Source of the DNA: JAQBQH01 sp035607415
Lineage (GTDB): Bacteria > Myxococcota_A > Polyangia > Palsa-1104
DNA length: 64,000 nt
NCBI GenBank assembly: GCA_035607415.1
Contig: DATNAQ010000067.1
Coordinates: 1 to 64,000 of the forward strand
Reading direction: 5' to 3'
Shown piece after piece: positions 7,905 to 17,418 of the stretch. The notes under the pieces were generated by a model. That model was not told the DNA's origin. It saw only the letters and a list, made by a program, of their open reading frames with translations, and made no database searches. Numbering within the stretch: position 1 is the stretch's first letter; each line of letters opens with the position of its first letter. The position numbers and the translations under genes are program-made.

Positions 7905-8457
7905 CCTCGCGCCGCGTGGCCGCGTAACGCTCCTTCGCCTCGGCGACCGCGCGCACGGCGGCGTCGGCCCCTGCGTGCAGCGCGACGACATGGCGCGCCG
8001 CCGCTGCGTGACGGCGCTCGAGCTGCGCCTCTTGCCGCTCGTAACGGCCGAGATCGATCTCGTCGCCGCCGCGCGCCAGGAACATCGCGAGCTCGAGCTC
8101 GACGTGCGCCTCGGCCGCCGCGCGCCGCCAACGCATCATGTCGGCGACGCCGGCGCGCCACTGCACGGTCGCGGCGCCGAGCTGGCGCTGCGCCTCGGCG
8201 ACCGCGGCCAGCTCCGGCGTGCTCGCCGGCGCCACGTGCGCCGCGCGCGCCGCGTCGACCGCGCGCGACCACTCGGCCTTGGCCGCGTCCAGCGCCTCCT
8301 GCGCCTCGGCCGCGGCGGCGCGCGCCGTCTTCACCGCGGCGGCGTCGGCGGGCACGCGCGCCGCCGCGGCCGCCGGCACACGCACCTGCACGTCGCCGGT
8401 GGTCGCACATCCGACCGTCATCATCGAAACCGTGAGCACGACGAAGAATCGCATCAT
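7882..8457 (-). CDS. Small Ala-rich coiled-coil lipoprotein
   Basis: A 191-residue protein of unknown role. The signal ends MMTVGC (Cys17), followed by long Ala/Glu/Arg-rich helices that should form coiled coils (about residues 40-190). It resembles periplasmic DUF4398-type helical lipoproteins in composition, but no diagnostic motif is visible. The ATG pair at 8455-8457 / 8452-8454 places the signal peptide correctly; no strong ribosome site is seen. It is divergent from the PilZ gene, with the 8532-8568 inverted repeat between them. Confidence 0.6.
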   Translation of the reverse strand: MMRFFVVLTVSMMTVGCATTGDVQVRVPAAAAARVPADAAAVKTARAAAAEAQEALDAAKAEWSRAVDAARAAHVAPASTPELAAVAEAQRQLGAATVQWRAGVADMMRWRRAAAEAHVELELAMFLARGGDEIDLGRYERQEAQLERRHAAAARHVVALHAGADAAVRAVAEAKERYAATRREASRADRT

Positions 8458-8531
8458 GGCCGCGACGAAGTGCAGCGCCGGTGCCAGCCGGGGCCCGCGA
8501 CGACGGCCGGCTCGACGCGACGCGACGGACG

Positions 8532-8568
8532 AGTTGTCACCCGCGGGCAGGTGACAACTTGGGTAGCG
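8532..8568. promoter_or_regulatory. Inverted repeat plus a 20-bp motif shared with 10451-10470
   Basis: Perfect 10-bp arms AGTTGTCACC (8532-8541) and GGTGACAACT (8550-8559) flank an 8-bp spacer. The stretch 8549-8568 is identical over 20 bases, in opposite orientation, to 10451-10470. Both copies lie just upstream of signalling genes (PilZ and PAS), so a common regulator binding site is inferred. Confidence 0.55.
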
Positions 8569-8635
8569 CCCGCGGCGCGCGTGCACCGCTTTCGCGCGGT
8601 TGGCTCGGGCACGCCCCTTGCTGAAAGGAGCGCGC

Positions 8636-9634
8636 ATGGAGACGCCGATCAACCTCGTGATGCCGATGGTGCGGATTCGTCTGAAGTGCCCCAGCCTCGA
8701 CAGCTTCGTCGACAAGTACCGCGCCGACGTCAACATGACGGGCATCTTCGTGCGGACGCGCTCGCCGCTCGCCGCGGGCACGCCGGTGAGCTTCGACTTC
8801 CGGCTCGCCGACGACTCGTGCCTCTTCCGCGGCTCGGGCATCGTGGTGTGGGCGCGCGCCGACGAGACGCTGGCGCCCCTGCTCGACCCCGGCATGATGC
8901 TCAGCTTCGACGAGCTGCGCGACGGCACGCGCGAGCACTTCGACCACGTGCTGGCGCGCAAGCGCTCGATCGACGAGGCCGCCGATACGGTGCCGACGCT
9001 GGTGCGCAGCTACACGGGCGATCCGCGGCCGCTGCCGATGACCACCAAGCTCGCGGCCGAGGAGCTCGAGGAGCTGCGCTCGCGCATGCGCGCGCAGATG
9101 GAGGCCGAGGGCGAGCTGCCGGCGGCGCCGGCCGAGCTGGCGCGCGAGGCCGCGCCGGTTCGCCGCGCCGTCGACGAGCTGCCGCCCCTGATCGCGCCGG
9201 AGCCGCCGGAGCCGGCGACCGAGCCGTCGCGGCGGCGCCTGCCGATGATGGTGCCGGCCGAGCCGCGTCAGCCGGTCGAGGCCACGCCGGCGGCGGCGAC
9301 GGTGACGCCGCTGGCGCGCGTGCTCGTGCTGCGGCCGCAAGCAGCGCCGGTCACGAGCCTGTCGCCCGTCGAGTGCGCGCCGACCGCCGAGCCCGCGCCG
9401 GCCGTCGAGGCGGCGCCGCTGCCTCCGCTGCCGCGCGACGTCACGGTGGTCGCGGCGAAGCCGCCGGCGCGCGTCGAGGTCACGGCGCTCGTCGAGTGTC
9501 CGCCGCCGGCGCCGCGCCACTCGAAGCGCCTCCTCGGCGTCGGCATCGCGAGCGGCACGCTGGCGCTCGGTGTCTTCACGCTGGTCCACCTGAACCTGGC
9601 GCAGCGAATCCTCGCCTGGATCGTCGGCGCCTAG
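8636..9634 (+). CDS. PilZ-like (TIGR02266-type) protein with C-terminal membrane anchor
   Basis: A 332-residue protein. The first ~100 residues match the PilZ-like domain common in Myxococcota, with YRADVNMTGIFVRT, PVSFDFRL and a GSGIVVWAR strand. Canonical PilZ domains bind cyclic di-GMP, but the RxxxR binding motif is not obvious here, so ligand binding is uncertain. A long Pro/Ala/Glu-rich linker (about 120-295) leads to one transmembrane helix near the C-terminus. Start ATG 8636 with AAAGGAG; an upstream in-frame start lacks a ribosome site. Preceded by the 8532-8568 inverted repeat. Confidence 0.7.
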   Translation: METPINLVMPMVRIRLKCPSLDSFVDKYRADVNMTGIFVRTRSPLAAGTPVSFDFRLADDSCLFRGSGIVVWARADETLAPLLDPGMMLSFDELRDGTREHFDHVLARKRSIDEAADTVPTLVRSYTGDPRPLPMTTKLAAEELEELRSRMRAQMEAEGELPAAPAELAREAAPVRRAVDELPPLIAPEPPEPATEPSRRRLPMMVPAEPRQPVEATPAAATVTPLARVLVLRPQAAPVTSLSPVECAPTAEPAPAVEAAPLPPLPRDVTVVAAKPPARVEVTALVECPPPAPRHSKRLLGVGIASGTLALGVFTLVHLNLAQRILAWIVGA

Positions 9635-9669
9635 CGTACGCCTAGCGCCCCGCGAGCGCCGGCGCGCGC

Positions 9670-10383
9670 TCAGCCGCTGACGCAGCGGCGCACGACCTCC
9701 TCGACCTGCTCGGACAACAGCACGCCCGCCAGCCCCGGCGCCACGCTCCAGAAGCACGCCGCCACCGTGTGCGTGGGCAGCGCCAGCCGCGTGCGCACCG
9801 GCGCCGTCAGCTGCCCCCTGGCCACGTGGCGCGCCGCGCGCGCCAGATCGCGCCCGGCGTCGACCCCGAGGCGCCGCTCGACCGCGCCGAGCATCCGATG
9901 CGCCTGCGTGTTGAGCCACTCGATGTGTCCCGCGTCGTCGGTGACGACGAGCCCGACGGCCGACTCCTCGAGCAGCCGCTCGAGGAGCAGCAGCTGGTAG
10001 CTCGACAGCTCCATCATGGCCTCGTCGGCGTGCTCGGCGCGCGCCAGCTCGGGCGGCGGCGACATCCGCACGGCCGTCTGCGCGCCCCACAGCCGGCGCA
10101 GCCCGACCTCGACGACGAGGCCGCCGGCGAGGCTCCAGCGCGCGTGCTCCTCGCCGCGAAACGGCGGCAACTGCGCGGCGAAGCGCGTGATGAGCTCGCC
10201 GAGCTCGACGTCCTCGTCGTTCCCTTCGCTCTTCGCCGCGGGCCAGGCCCCGAGCCGCCGCCCCAGCCGATTGGCCCACACGATGCGCTCGTCGGCGATG
10301 ATCGCCAATCCCTCCGGCAGCGACTCGATCATCGCCGTGAGCTGCTGATCCGACAACCCGCGCCTTCCCGCTTCTCTGGTCAT
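9670..10383 (-). CDS. PAS-domain sensor protein
   Basis: A 237-residue soluble protein with two PAS-like segments: about 12-110 (LPEGLAIIADERIVWANRLG) and about 125-225 (SAVGLVVTDDAGHIEWLNTQAHRML). There is no kinase, cyclase or DNA-binding output domain, so it probably acts through a partner. It lies 90 bp downstream of the FHA-NtrC activator gene on the same strand. The 20-bp motif at 10451-10470 sits in that gap, suggesting its own promoter or shared control. Start ATG 10383. Confidence 0.65.
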   Translation of the reverse strand: MTREAGRRGLSDQQLTAMIESLPEGLAIIADERIVWANRLGRRLGAWPAAKSEGNDEDVELGELITRFAAQLPPFRGEEHARWSLAGGLVVEVGLRRLWGAQTAVRMSPPPELARAEHADEAMMELSSYQLLLLERLLEESAVGLVVTDDAGHIEWLNTQAHRMLGAVERRLGVDAGRDLARAARHVARGQLTAPVRTRLALPTHTVAACFWSVAPGLAGVLLSEQVEEVVRRCVSG

Positions 10384-10450
10384 GCGCGCATGACGATTCA
10401 GGATGCGTGCCGTCGGCGGCCGCGGCGCGGCGCGGGCCTCGCCGCGCGGC

Positions 10451-10470
10451 CGCTACCCAAGTTGTCACCT
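10451..10470. repeat. Second copy of the 20-bp shared motif
   Basis: This stretch is the exact reverse complement of 8549-8568. It contains GTTGTCACC, one arm of the inverted repeat found there, but no second arm. It lies between the FHA-NtrC and PAS genes, 68 bp before the PAS start. Confidence 0.6.
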
Positions 10471-10473
10471 CGC

Positions 10474-12169
<1,696 letters not shown>

Positions 12170-12177
<8 letters not shown>

Positions 12178-12925
12178 AGTCGCCGTCGCTGAGCAGGCTG
12201 CAGCCGGGTGGGCAGCAGCCGTCCGAGACGAGCGCGCCGCTGCAGGTCGTGATCGTGTTGGCCACGCAGCGCGCCGTGCAGTTGTTGGCGTCGCCGATGA
12301 GCGCGTAGCTGGTGCAGGCGCTCTTGGGCGGGCACGAGGTCGGGCAGGCGCCGGGCATGTTGGCCGGGATCGCCTTGTCGCAGCTCTCGAGGCCGTCGAC
12401 GCTGCCGTTGCCGCAGGTCGCCGAGCAGTCGCCGTCGGTGACCGGCGCGCAGCCGCTCGGGCAGCAGCCGTCGGCGGGGCCGCACGCGGTCACGAAGGTG
12501 TGCGTGCACTCCGCCGAGCACTCTGCCGCCGATCCGCCGACGGCGTCGGTGGTGCACGGGTTGTGATCGTCGCAGTCGGCGAGCGTCGGGCAGACGCCGT
12601 CGTTGGGCGCGGCGATGGCGGGATCGCACTTCTCGTCGGGATCGAGCGTGCCGTTGCCGCAGCTGGGCACGTCCAGGTCGTCGCCGCCGTCGCTGCCTTC
12701 CACGACGTCGACGCAGTTGCCGGCGAGCGGCGAGTGTTGCGCCCAGACGCGCCCGCTCGGGCAGCTCGCCGACGGGAGGCTGCAGAAGCCGCTCGCTTCG
12801 CACCAACCGCTGGCGCCGTGAAGGACGCACTGCTGGTCGCCCGAGCAGCGGTAGCTCGTGCCCCAGCAGCTCACCACCGCGGTGGCGAGCGCGACGAACG
12901 CGAAGAGCACCGCCGCGCGGCTCAT
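12170..12925 (-). CDS. Cys-rich lipoprotein with two CGNG...E.CD repeats
   Basis: A 251-residue exported protein (signal ending AVVSC, Cys20) with about 36 cysteines. After a short Cys-rich head, two homologous repeats of about 80 residues begin CGNGTLDPDEKCD and CGNGSVDGLESCD and end GCCPSGCAPVTDGDCS / GCCPPGCSLLSDGDCV. This repeat style is characteristic of secreted Myxococcota proteins. No enzyme motif is seen; a surface or sensory ligand role is possible. It lies between the kinase/TPR genes and the FHA activator with overlapping ends on both sides (ATGA upstream, 8 bp downstream). Confidence 0.75.
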
Positions 12926-13641
12926 CGCGCACCGCCGCGCGCGCGCCGCGCCACCAGCGACAAGCGAATGATGCCACCGACGAGGAGCGCGCCACCGCCC
13001 GCGGCCAGGATGATGCCGGCGGTGCGCATCGCGCCGGCGCGGCCGAGCGCGTCGTCGAACGCTTGCAGCGTGCCGTGCGGATCACGCGCCGTCACCACCG
13101 AGCCGATGAGCAGCCCGGCGCCGGCGAGCGCGGCGCCGAGGCCGACGCCGGCGAGGCTCATGCCGAGCGCGTCGCGATAGAAGGGACGCGGCGGCGGTCC
13201 CGCTGCAGGCGGCGGCGGCGCCGCGACGGGGACCACCGGTTGCGCAGCGGCGCGGGCGTCGCGCAGCTGCTGCTCGCAGCGCTCGATCTGAAAGCGCGCC
13301 GCGCCGGCCGAGGCCGCGTCGGCGCCCTGGAGATACTGACGGTAATAGCCGATCGCCTCCTCGCAGCGGCCGAGCTTGCGCGCCGACTGACCGAGCGTGT
13401 AGAGGATGTCGGGCAGCGGCTCGAGCGCGTAGCCGAGGCGCAGCTCGCGGATCGCCTCCTCGTAGCGTCCTTCGTTGTAGAGCTCGAGGCCGGCGTCGAG
13501 GTAGCTCTTCGCCGTCGGTGCGGGCGCCGGCGCCGCGAGCGCGGCCAGCGACAGCGACGACGATAGCAGCAGCACCAGGAAGCCGAACGATCGGAGATCG
13601 CGCGGCGACCGGCTAATGCGCGGCCCCGGGCGGCAACCCAT
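12922..13641 (-). CDS. TPR-repeat exported membrane protein
   Basis: A 239-residue protein. A signal peptide or anchor (residues about 17-36, GFLVLLLSSSLSLAALAAP) is followed by TPR units (YLDAGLELYNEGRYEEAIRELRLGYAL and PDILYTLGQSARKLGRCEEAIGYYRQYL). A Pro-rich linker and two hydrophobic helices (about 157-180 and 207-228) follow. This layout is common beside myxobacterial kinases. The only credible in-frame ATG is at 13641, which overlaps the kinase gene end by 29 bp. The stop shares ATGA with the Cys-rich lipoprotein start. Confidence 0.7.
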   Translation of the reverse strand: MGCRPGPRISRSPRDLRSFGFLVLLLSSSLSLAALAAPAPAPTAKSYLDAGLELYNEGRYEEAIRELRLGYALEPLPDILYTLGQSARKLGRCEEAIGYYRQYLQGADAASAGAARFQIERCEQQLRDARAAAQPVVPVAAPPPPAAGPPPRPFYRDALGMSLAGVGLGAALAGAGLLIGSVVTARDPHGTLQAFDDALGRAGAMRTAGIILAAGGGALLVGGIIRLSLVARRARGGAR

Positions 13642-15250
13642 CCTCGGGATTCCAGTGTGAAGGGGGATGCTGCGTTGGCGCGGCCTTCGCCGCGACGGGC
13701 TCGGCCGGCGCGCGCTTGGCGACGCGAGAATGATGATGATGGTGGCGCGCCGCGCTGCTCGCCGACGCGCGGTCGACGGCCGGTACGGCGCGCGCGGCGA
13801 CCGGCGCCGGCGTCGCGGCGGTCGGCGCAGGGACGGCGACCGCGGTCGGTACCGGCGTCGTCGGTACCGGCGTCGTCGTCGGTGCAGGCGCCGGCGGAGC
13901 GACCACGACGCGGGCCGCCGGGGCCGATGGGACCGGCGCAACCGCTGCGTGCGACGATGACAGCTGGCGCTGCGCGACGAATACGATCGCCGCCGCCGCC
14001 ACCACGGCGGCAACGATGGCCGCCGGCGCGCGCCGGCGCGGCCGCGGCTCGACCAGCGCTGCGGCCACGTCCGCCGCCGCCGGCGCTTCCGTCGCCGCCG
14101 CGGGCGCTGCCGCCGCCGTCGGCGCTGCCGTCGCCGCCGCGGGCGCTGCCGCCGCCGGCATCGTCCGCTCGGTCGGCATCTCGACCGCGATGATCTCCAC
14201 GTCCGCCGACGGCGGCCGCTCCTCCGCCGTCCGCGCCGCGTACTCGCGCGCCACACGCTCGCGCCATCCGGCGATGCGATCGGCGAACTCCTGCTGCATG
14301 AAGCCGGCCAGCCGCGCCGACGAGATCGACATCTTGTGATCGAGCGCGAACCGCTCGATCTCGAGCTGCAGCTCGCGCGCCGTCGCGTAGCGATCCGCCG
14401 GATCGCGCGCCAGCGCCTTGCACACCACGCGGTCGAGCTCGCCCGGGTAGCCCGCCACCGTCGCCGACGGCGGACGCACCGGATCCTCGACGATGCCCTT
14501 CATGACGTCGAAGTCGGAGCCGCCGCCGAAGAGCGACGTCCCCGTCGACAGCTCGTGCATCAGCGTGCCGATGGCGAAGATGTCGCTGCGCCGATCGAGC
14601 GGCAGGCCGCGGCACTGCTCGGGCGACATGTACGCGAGCTTGCCGCGCACCGTGCCGGTCGTGGTCTGCACGCTGCGGTTGGTCGCCTTGGCGATGCCGA
14701 AGTCCGTGACCATGACCGCGCCGTCGTAGCTGATGAGCACGTTCGACGGCGAGATGTCACGATGCACCACGCCGAGCGGCTGGCCGTCGGGACCGACGCA
14801 CTCGTGCGCGTAGTGCAGCCCCTGGCAGACGCCGACGACGATGGCGAGCATCTCCGGCAGCGGAATCGCACGCCCGCTGTCGCGCATGCGCTTGACGAGC
14901 GCGTGGACGTCTTCGCCGTGCACGTACTCCATGGCGAGGAAGTAGCTGCCGTCGAGGATGCCGAACTCGTAGACCTGCACGATGTTCGGGTGCTGCAGCG
15001 ACGCCGCCAGCCGCGCCTCGTCGAGGAACAGGTCGACCATCTTCTTGTCGAGTGCGCGGTCCTGGCGCACGCGCTTGATGATGGCCAGCTTCTGGAAGCC
15101 CTGGATGCCGCGCGCGCGGCACAAAAAGATGTCGGCCATGCCGCCCGAGGCCAGGTGCGTGACGAGCTCGTACTTGCCGAAATTCGTGGGGATCGACGGC
15201 GCGGGAGGCTGTGATTCGGCCCCGCTGCCTGTGGTGCTGGAGCGTTCCAT
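13613..15250 (-). CDS. Ser/Thr protein kinase with transmembrane segment
   Basis: A 545-residue PknB-type kinase. The catalytic domain spans about residues 26-300 with glycine loop LASGGMADIF, Lys59, HRDISPSN (Asp165), DFG (183-185) and MSPEQ. An Ala-rich linker precedes one transmembrane helix (about 412-430). The Pro/Thr-rich extracytoplasmic tail includes a run of five His. It heads the operon kinase / TPR / Cys-rich lipoprotein / FHA-sigma54 activator; the FHA domain is a plausible phospho-target reader. A good vegetative promoter lies just upstream (15267-15296). Confidence 0.9.
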   Translation of the reverse strand: MERSSTTGSGAESQPPAPSIPTNFGKYELVTHLASGGMADIFLCRARGIQGFQKLAIIKRVRQDRALDKKMVDLFLDEARLAASLQHPNIVQVYEFGILDGSYFLAMEYVHGEDVHALVKRMRDSGRAIPLPEMLAIVVGVCQGLHYAHECVGPDGQPLGVVHRDISPSNVLISYDGAVMVTDFGIAKATNRSVQTTTGTVRGKLAYMSPEQCRGLPLDRRSDIFAIGTLMHELSTGTSLFGGGSDFDVMKGIVEDPVRPPSATVAGYPGELDRVVCKALARDPADRYATARELQLEIERFALDHKMSISSARLAGFMQQEFADRIAGWRERVAREYAARTAEERPPSADVEIIAVEMPTERTMPAAAAPAAATAAPTAAAAPAAATEAPAAADVAAALVEPRPRRRAPAAIVAAVVAAAAIVFVAQRQLSSSHAAVAPVPSAPAARVVVAPPAPAPTTTPVPTTPVPTAVAVPAPTAATPAPVAARAVPAVDRASASSAARHHHHHSRVAKRAPAEPVAAKAAPTQHPPSHWNPEDGLPPGAAH

Positions 15251-15266
15251 GGATCTGCGCGGATTT

Positions 15267-15296
15267 AGTATCTTGCCGGCATCGCTCGCTTGTCAA
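15267..15296 (-). promoter_or_regulatory. Sigma70-type promoter of the kinase operon
   Basis: On the minus strand TTGACA (15296-15291) is followed after 18 bp by GATACT (15272-15267), a perfect -35 and a 4/6 match to the -10 consensus. Transcription would start near 15260, about 10 bases before the kinase ATG at 15250. This is one of the few consensus-like promoters in this GC-rich window. Confidence 0.55.
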
Positions 15297-15373
15297 TCAC
15301 TCGGCGACGGCGACAAGGTGCGAGCGCGGCGTCCACGGCCCTTCATGTGCGGCAATCTGGACGGCGCAGGCGA

Positions 15374-16291
15374 TCAGAGCCGCCGCAGCGTCGCGGCCAG
15401 CAGCTCCTCGACCCGCGCGGTCATGCCGTCGGTGTCGACGGGCGCGCGGCCGTCGACCTGGATCGGGATGAAGCGCATCCAGGCATCGCCGTACGCCGCG
15501 AGCGCGTGCAGATCCCACCACGCGTCGACGGCGCGGCCGGTCTCGGCTTCGTAGGCGAGCCGGAAGCGCTCGGCCCGCTCGGCGCCGAAGAGCACGGCCA
15601 GGTTGAGCCGGCAGTGGCCGACGTCGAGCGCGGGCGGGCCGAGCGCCGCCGCGCCCCAGTCGACGACGCCGGTGAGCCGGCCGCGCGTCCACAGGAAGTT
15701 GAAGTGCTGGAAGTCGCGGTGGATGAACGAGCGCTCCGACGAGCCGCCGTCCTCTCGCAACCTCTCGCGCACGGTCTGCCACAGCGCGGGGCGCGTCGAC
15801 GACGCCGGCGCGGTGAGGCGCGCCGGATCGAGCCAGCGCTCGAACGGCGGCGCGGCGACGGGCGCGTCGTGGATCTTCGCCGCCGCGACGGCGATCTCGC
15901 GCAGCCAGCGATCGGGATCGGCGGGCGACAGGCTCGCCAGCCCGCGGAGCCGCGTCATCAGGATCGCCGGATCTCCGCCGGCATCGTCGCCGCGCGCGGA
16001 GACCGCCAGCAGCGCGGGCGCCGGCAGCCCGGCCGCCACCGCCGCGTCGAGCGTGCGCGCCTCGCGCGCCACGTCGTCGGCGAGCGCGGCGCTCGAGGCC
16101 GCCGTGGCCCCGGCGTAGCGGCGCAGCACGACGACCTGGCGGTTCCGCCCGCGCGCGACGGTGAGCCGATGCACCGCGGCGACGAGGCCGCCGGTCAGGC
16201 GGCGACAAGCGACCACGCGCGCACCGTCGCCGAGCGCGCGCTCGACCCAGGCGAGCGCTGCGGCCGGCGGGCGACGCGCTTGAAAGTGCAT
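15374..16291 (-). CDS. APH-family phosphotransferase (aminoglycoside/choline kinase-like)
   Basis: A 305-residue kinase-like protein of the APH fold. The catalytic loop FIHRDFQHFNFLW and the metal-binding loop GVVDWGAAALGPPALDVGH are intact. The N-lobe has VVVLRRYAG, where the usual Lys is replaced by Arg. Families of this kind phosphorylate small hydroxylated molecules such as aminoglycosides, homoserine or sugars; the substrate cannot be told here and antibiotic resistance should not be assumed. It starts 10 bp after the TRAP-type binding protein gene, so the two may be co-transcribed. Confidence 0.75.
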   Translation of the reverse strand: MHFQARRPPAAALAWVERALGDGARVVACRRLTGGLVAAVHRLTVARGRNRQVVVLRRYAGATAASSAALADDVAREARTLDAAVAAGLPAPALLAVSARGDDAGGDPAILMTRLRGLASLSPADPDRWLREIAVAAAKIHDAPVAAPPFERWLDPARLTAPASSTRPALWQTVRERLREDGGSSERSFIHRDFQHFNFLWTRGRLTGVVDWGAAALGPPALDVGHCRLNLAVLFGAERAERFRLAYEAETGRAVDAWWDLHALAAYGDAWMRFIPIQVDGRAPVDTDGMTARVEELLAATLRRL

Positions 16292-16301
16292 GGCGGCCGG
16301 C

Positions 16302-17300
16302 TCAGCGGTGCTCGCTGCGATAGTCAGCGAGCCAGGTCTGCACCTTCATGATGAGCTCGTTCGGCACCACGCGATTGCCGAGCCGCTCGCGCGCGTCGCG
16401 CGCCGCGTCCAGGAACTGCGCGCGCAACACCGGCGGCACCGGCGTCATCGTCATGCCCTGCTTGGCGAAGAGCCCGCGGTCGAGGAGTTGCTGCTCCTGC
16501 AGCCGCGCCGTCTCGCTGAAGCGCAGCGCGCTCTTGGCGCTCTCGCCGGCGACGACGTCGCGCAGATCGGTCGGCAAGCGCTCGAACGACGCCGCCGACA
16601 TCACCAGGCAGCCGATCACCGGCGAGAGCGGCAAGCGCGCCAGATACATGCGCCGCGCGTACCACTGGAAGCCGAGGATCGCCGCCGGAATGGCGACGAA
16701 GCCGTCGATGCGCGCGTCTTCGTAGGCGCGGCCCGCGTCGCCGATGGCGAGCGGCACCACGTTCATGCCCATCGCGCGCGAATAGGCGATCAGCGCCGGC
16801 TCGAGGCTCCACTGCCACAGCCTGAGGCGGCGCAGCGCGTCCAGGCCGTCGATGGGCGCGCGCGACAGGACGACGTCGCGGCCGAGCCACGTGAAGGCGA
16901 GCATGGCGAAGCCGCGCGCCCGCGCCTCGGCCTGCAGCGTCGGAAGGAGGCGCGTGAGCACGAAGCTGCCTTCGTTCTGATCCTGGATGACGCCGGGGAT
17001 GCGCATCACGCGCAAGGAGGGCGCGACGTTCTGGCACATGATGCCGCCCGAGAGCGCGCCGTCGAGCTGCTCCTTCTGCATGCGCCCCTCGACCTCCACG
17101 TCGTCGCCGGTGATGGCGCCGAAATAGAGGTGCACGCGCAGCCGGCCGGCCGAGGCGCTCTCGACGTCGCGCGCCCAGGCCTTGGCGTCGCGCGCCCAGC
17201 TGGTGCCGTCGGGCGCGAGCACGGCGATGCGCAACATCGTCGAATCGCCGTGGGCGGCGACGGAGGCGAAGACGAGCGCGACGACGACGGCGAGACGCAA
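16302..17300 (-). CDS. TRAP transporter DctP-type solute-binding protein
   Basis: About 332 residues, exported (signal MRLAVVVALVFASVAAHG). The body matches DctP-like receptors of TRAP transporters: LRIAVLAPDGTSWARDAKAWARDVESAS at the front, and the Arg-containing IPAAILGFQWYARRMYL segment in the ligand-binding half. These proteins bind organic acids in the periplasm. No TRAP membrane subunits are in the window, so it may be an orphan receptor. The start is uncertain: a TTG at 17300 gives the right signal peptide, and no in-frame ATG exists nearby. Divergent from the amine oxidase gene. Confidence 0.7.
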   Translation of the reverse strand: MRLAVVVALVFASVAAHGDSTMLRIAVLAPDGTSWARDAKAWARDVESASAGRLRVHLYFGAITGDDVEVEGRMQKEQLDGALSGGIMCQNVAPSLRVMRIPGVIQDQNEGSFVLTRLLPTLQAEARARGFAMLAFTWLGRDVVLSRAPIDGLDALRRLRLWQWSLEPALIAYSRAMGMNVVPLAIGDAGRAYEDARIDGFVAIPAAILGFQWYARRMYLARLPLSPVIGCLVMSAASFERLPTDLRDVVAGESAKSALRFSETARLQEQQLLDRGLFAKQGMTMTPVPPVLRAQFLDAARDARERLGNRVVPNELIMKVQTWLADYRSEHR

Positions 17301-17418
17301 CCGCGCCGATGGTACCTCATCCGAGAATCCCCCGATCGGCCCCCAAACAAGTTTGACAATGACCCACTGCGTGATCTTCCTCGTGCACTTCGAGCGCGGC
17401 TGCAGGCATAGAGACGCG

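Noticed and set aside
8600..8622. Sigma54-like TTGGC...TTGCT before the PilZ gene
   Set aside because: The GG and GC dinucleotides are 16 bases apart instead of 10, so the spacing is wrong.
15374..16291. Aminoglycoside resistance gene
   Set aside because: Only the APH fold is supported; many such proteins act on other small molecules and the context gives no antibiotic link.
17353..17358. TTGACA as -35 of the amine oxidase gene
   Set aside because: No acceptable -10 hexamer lies 16-18 bp downstream (CTTCCT at 17 bp).
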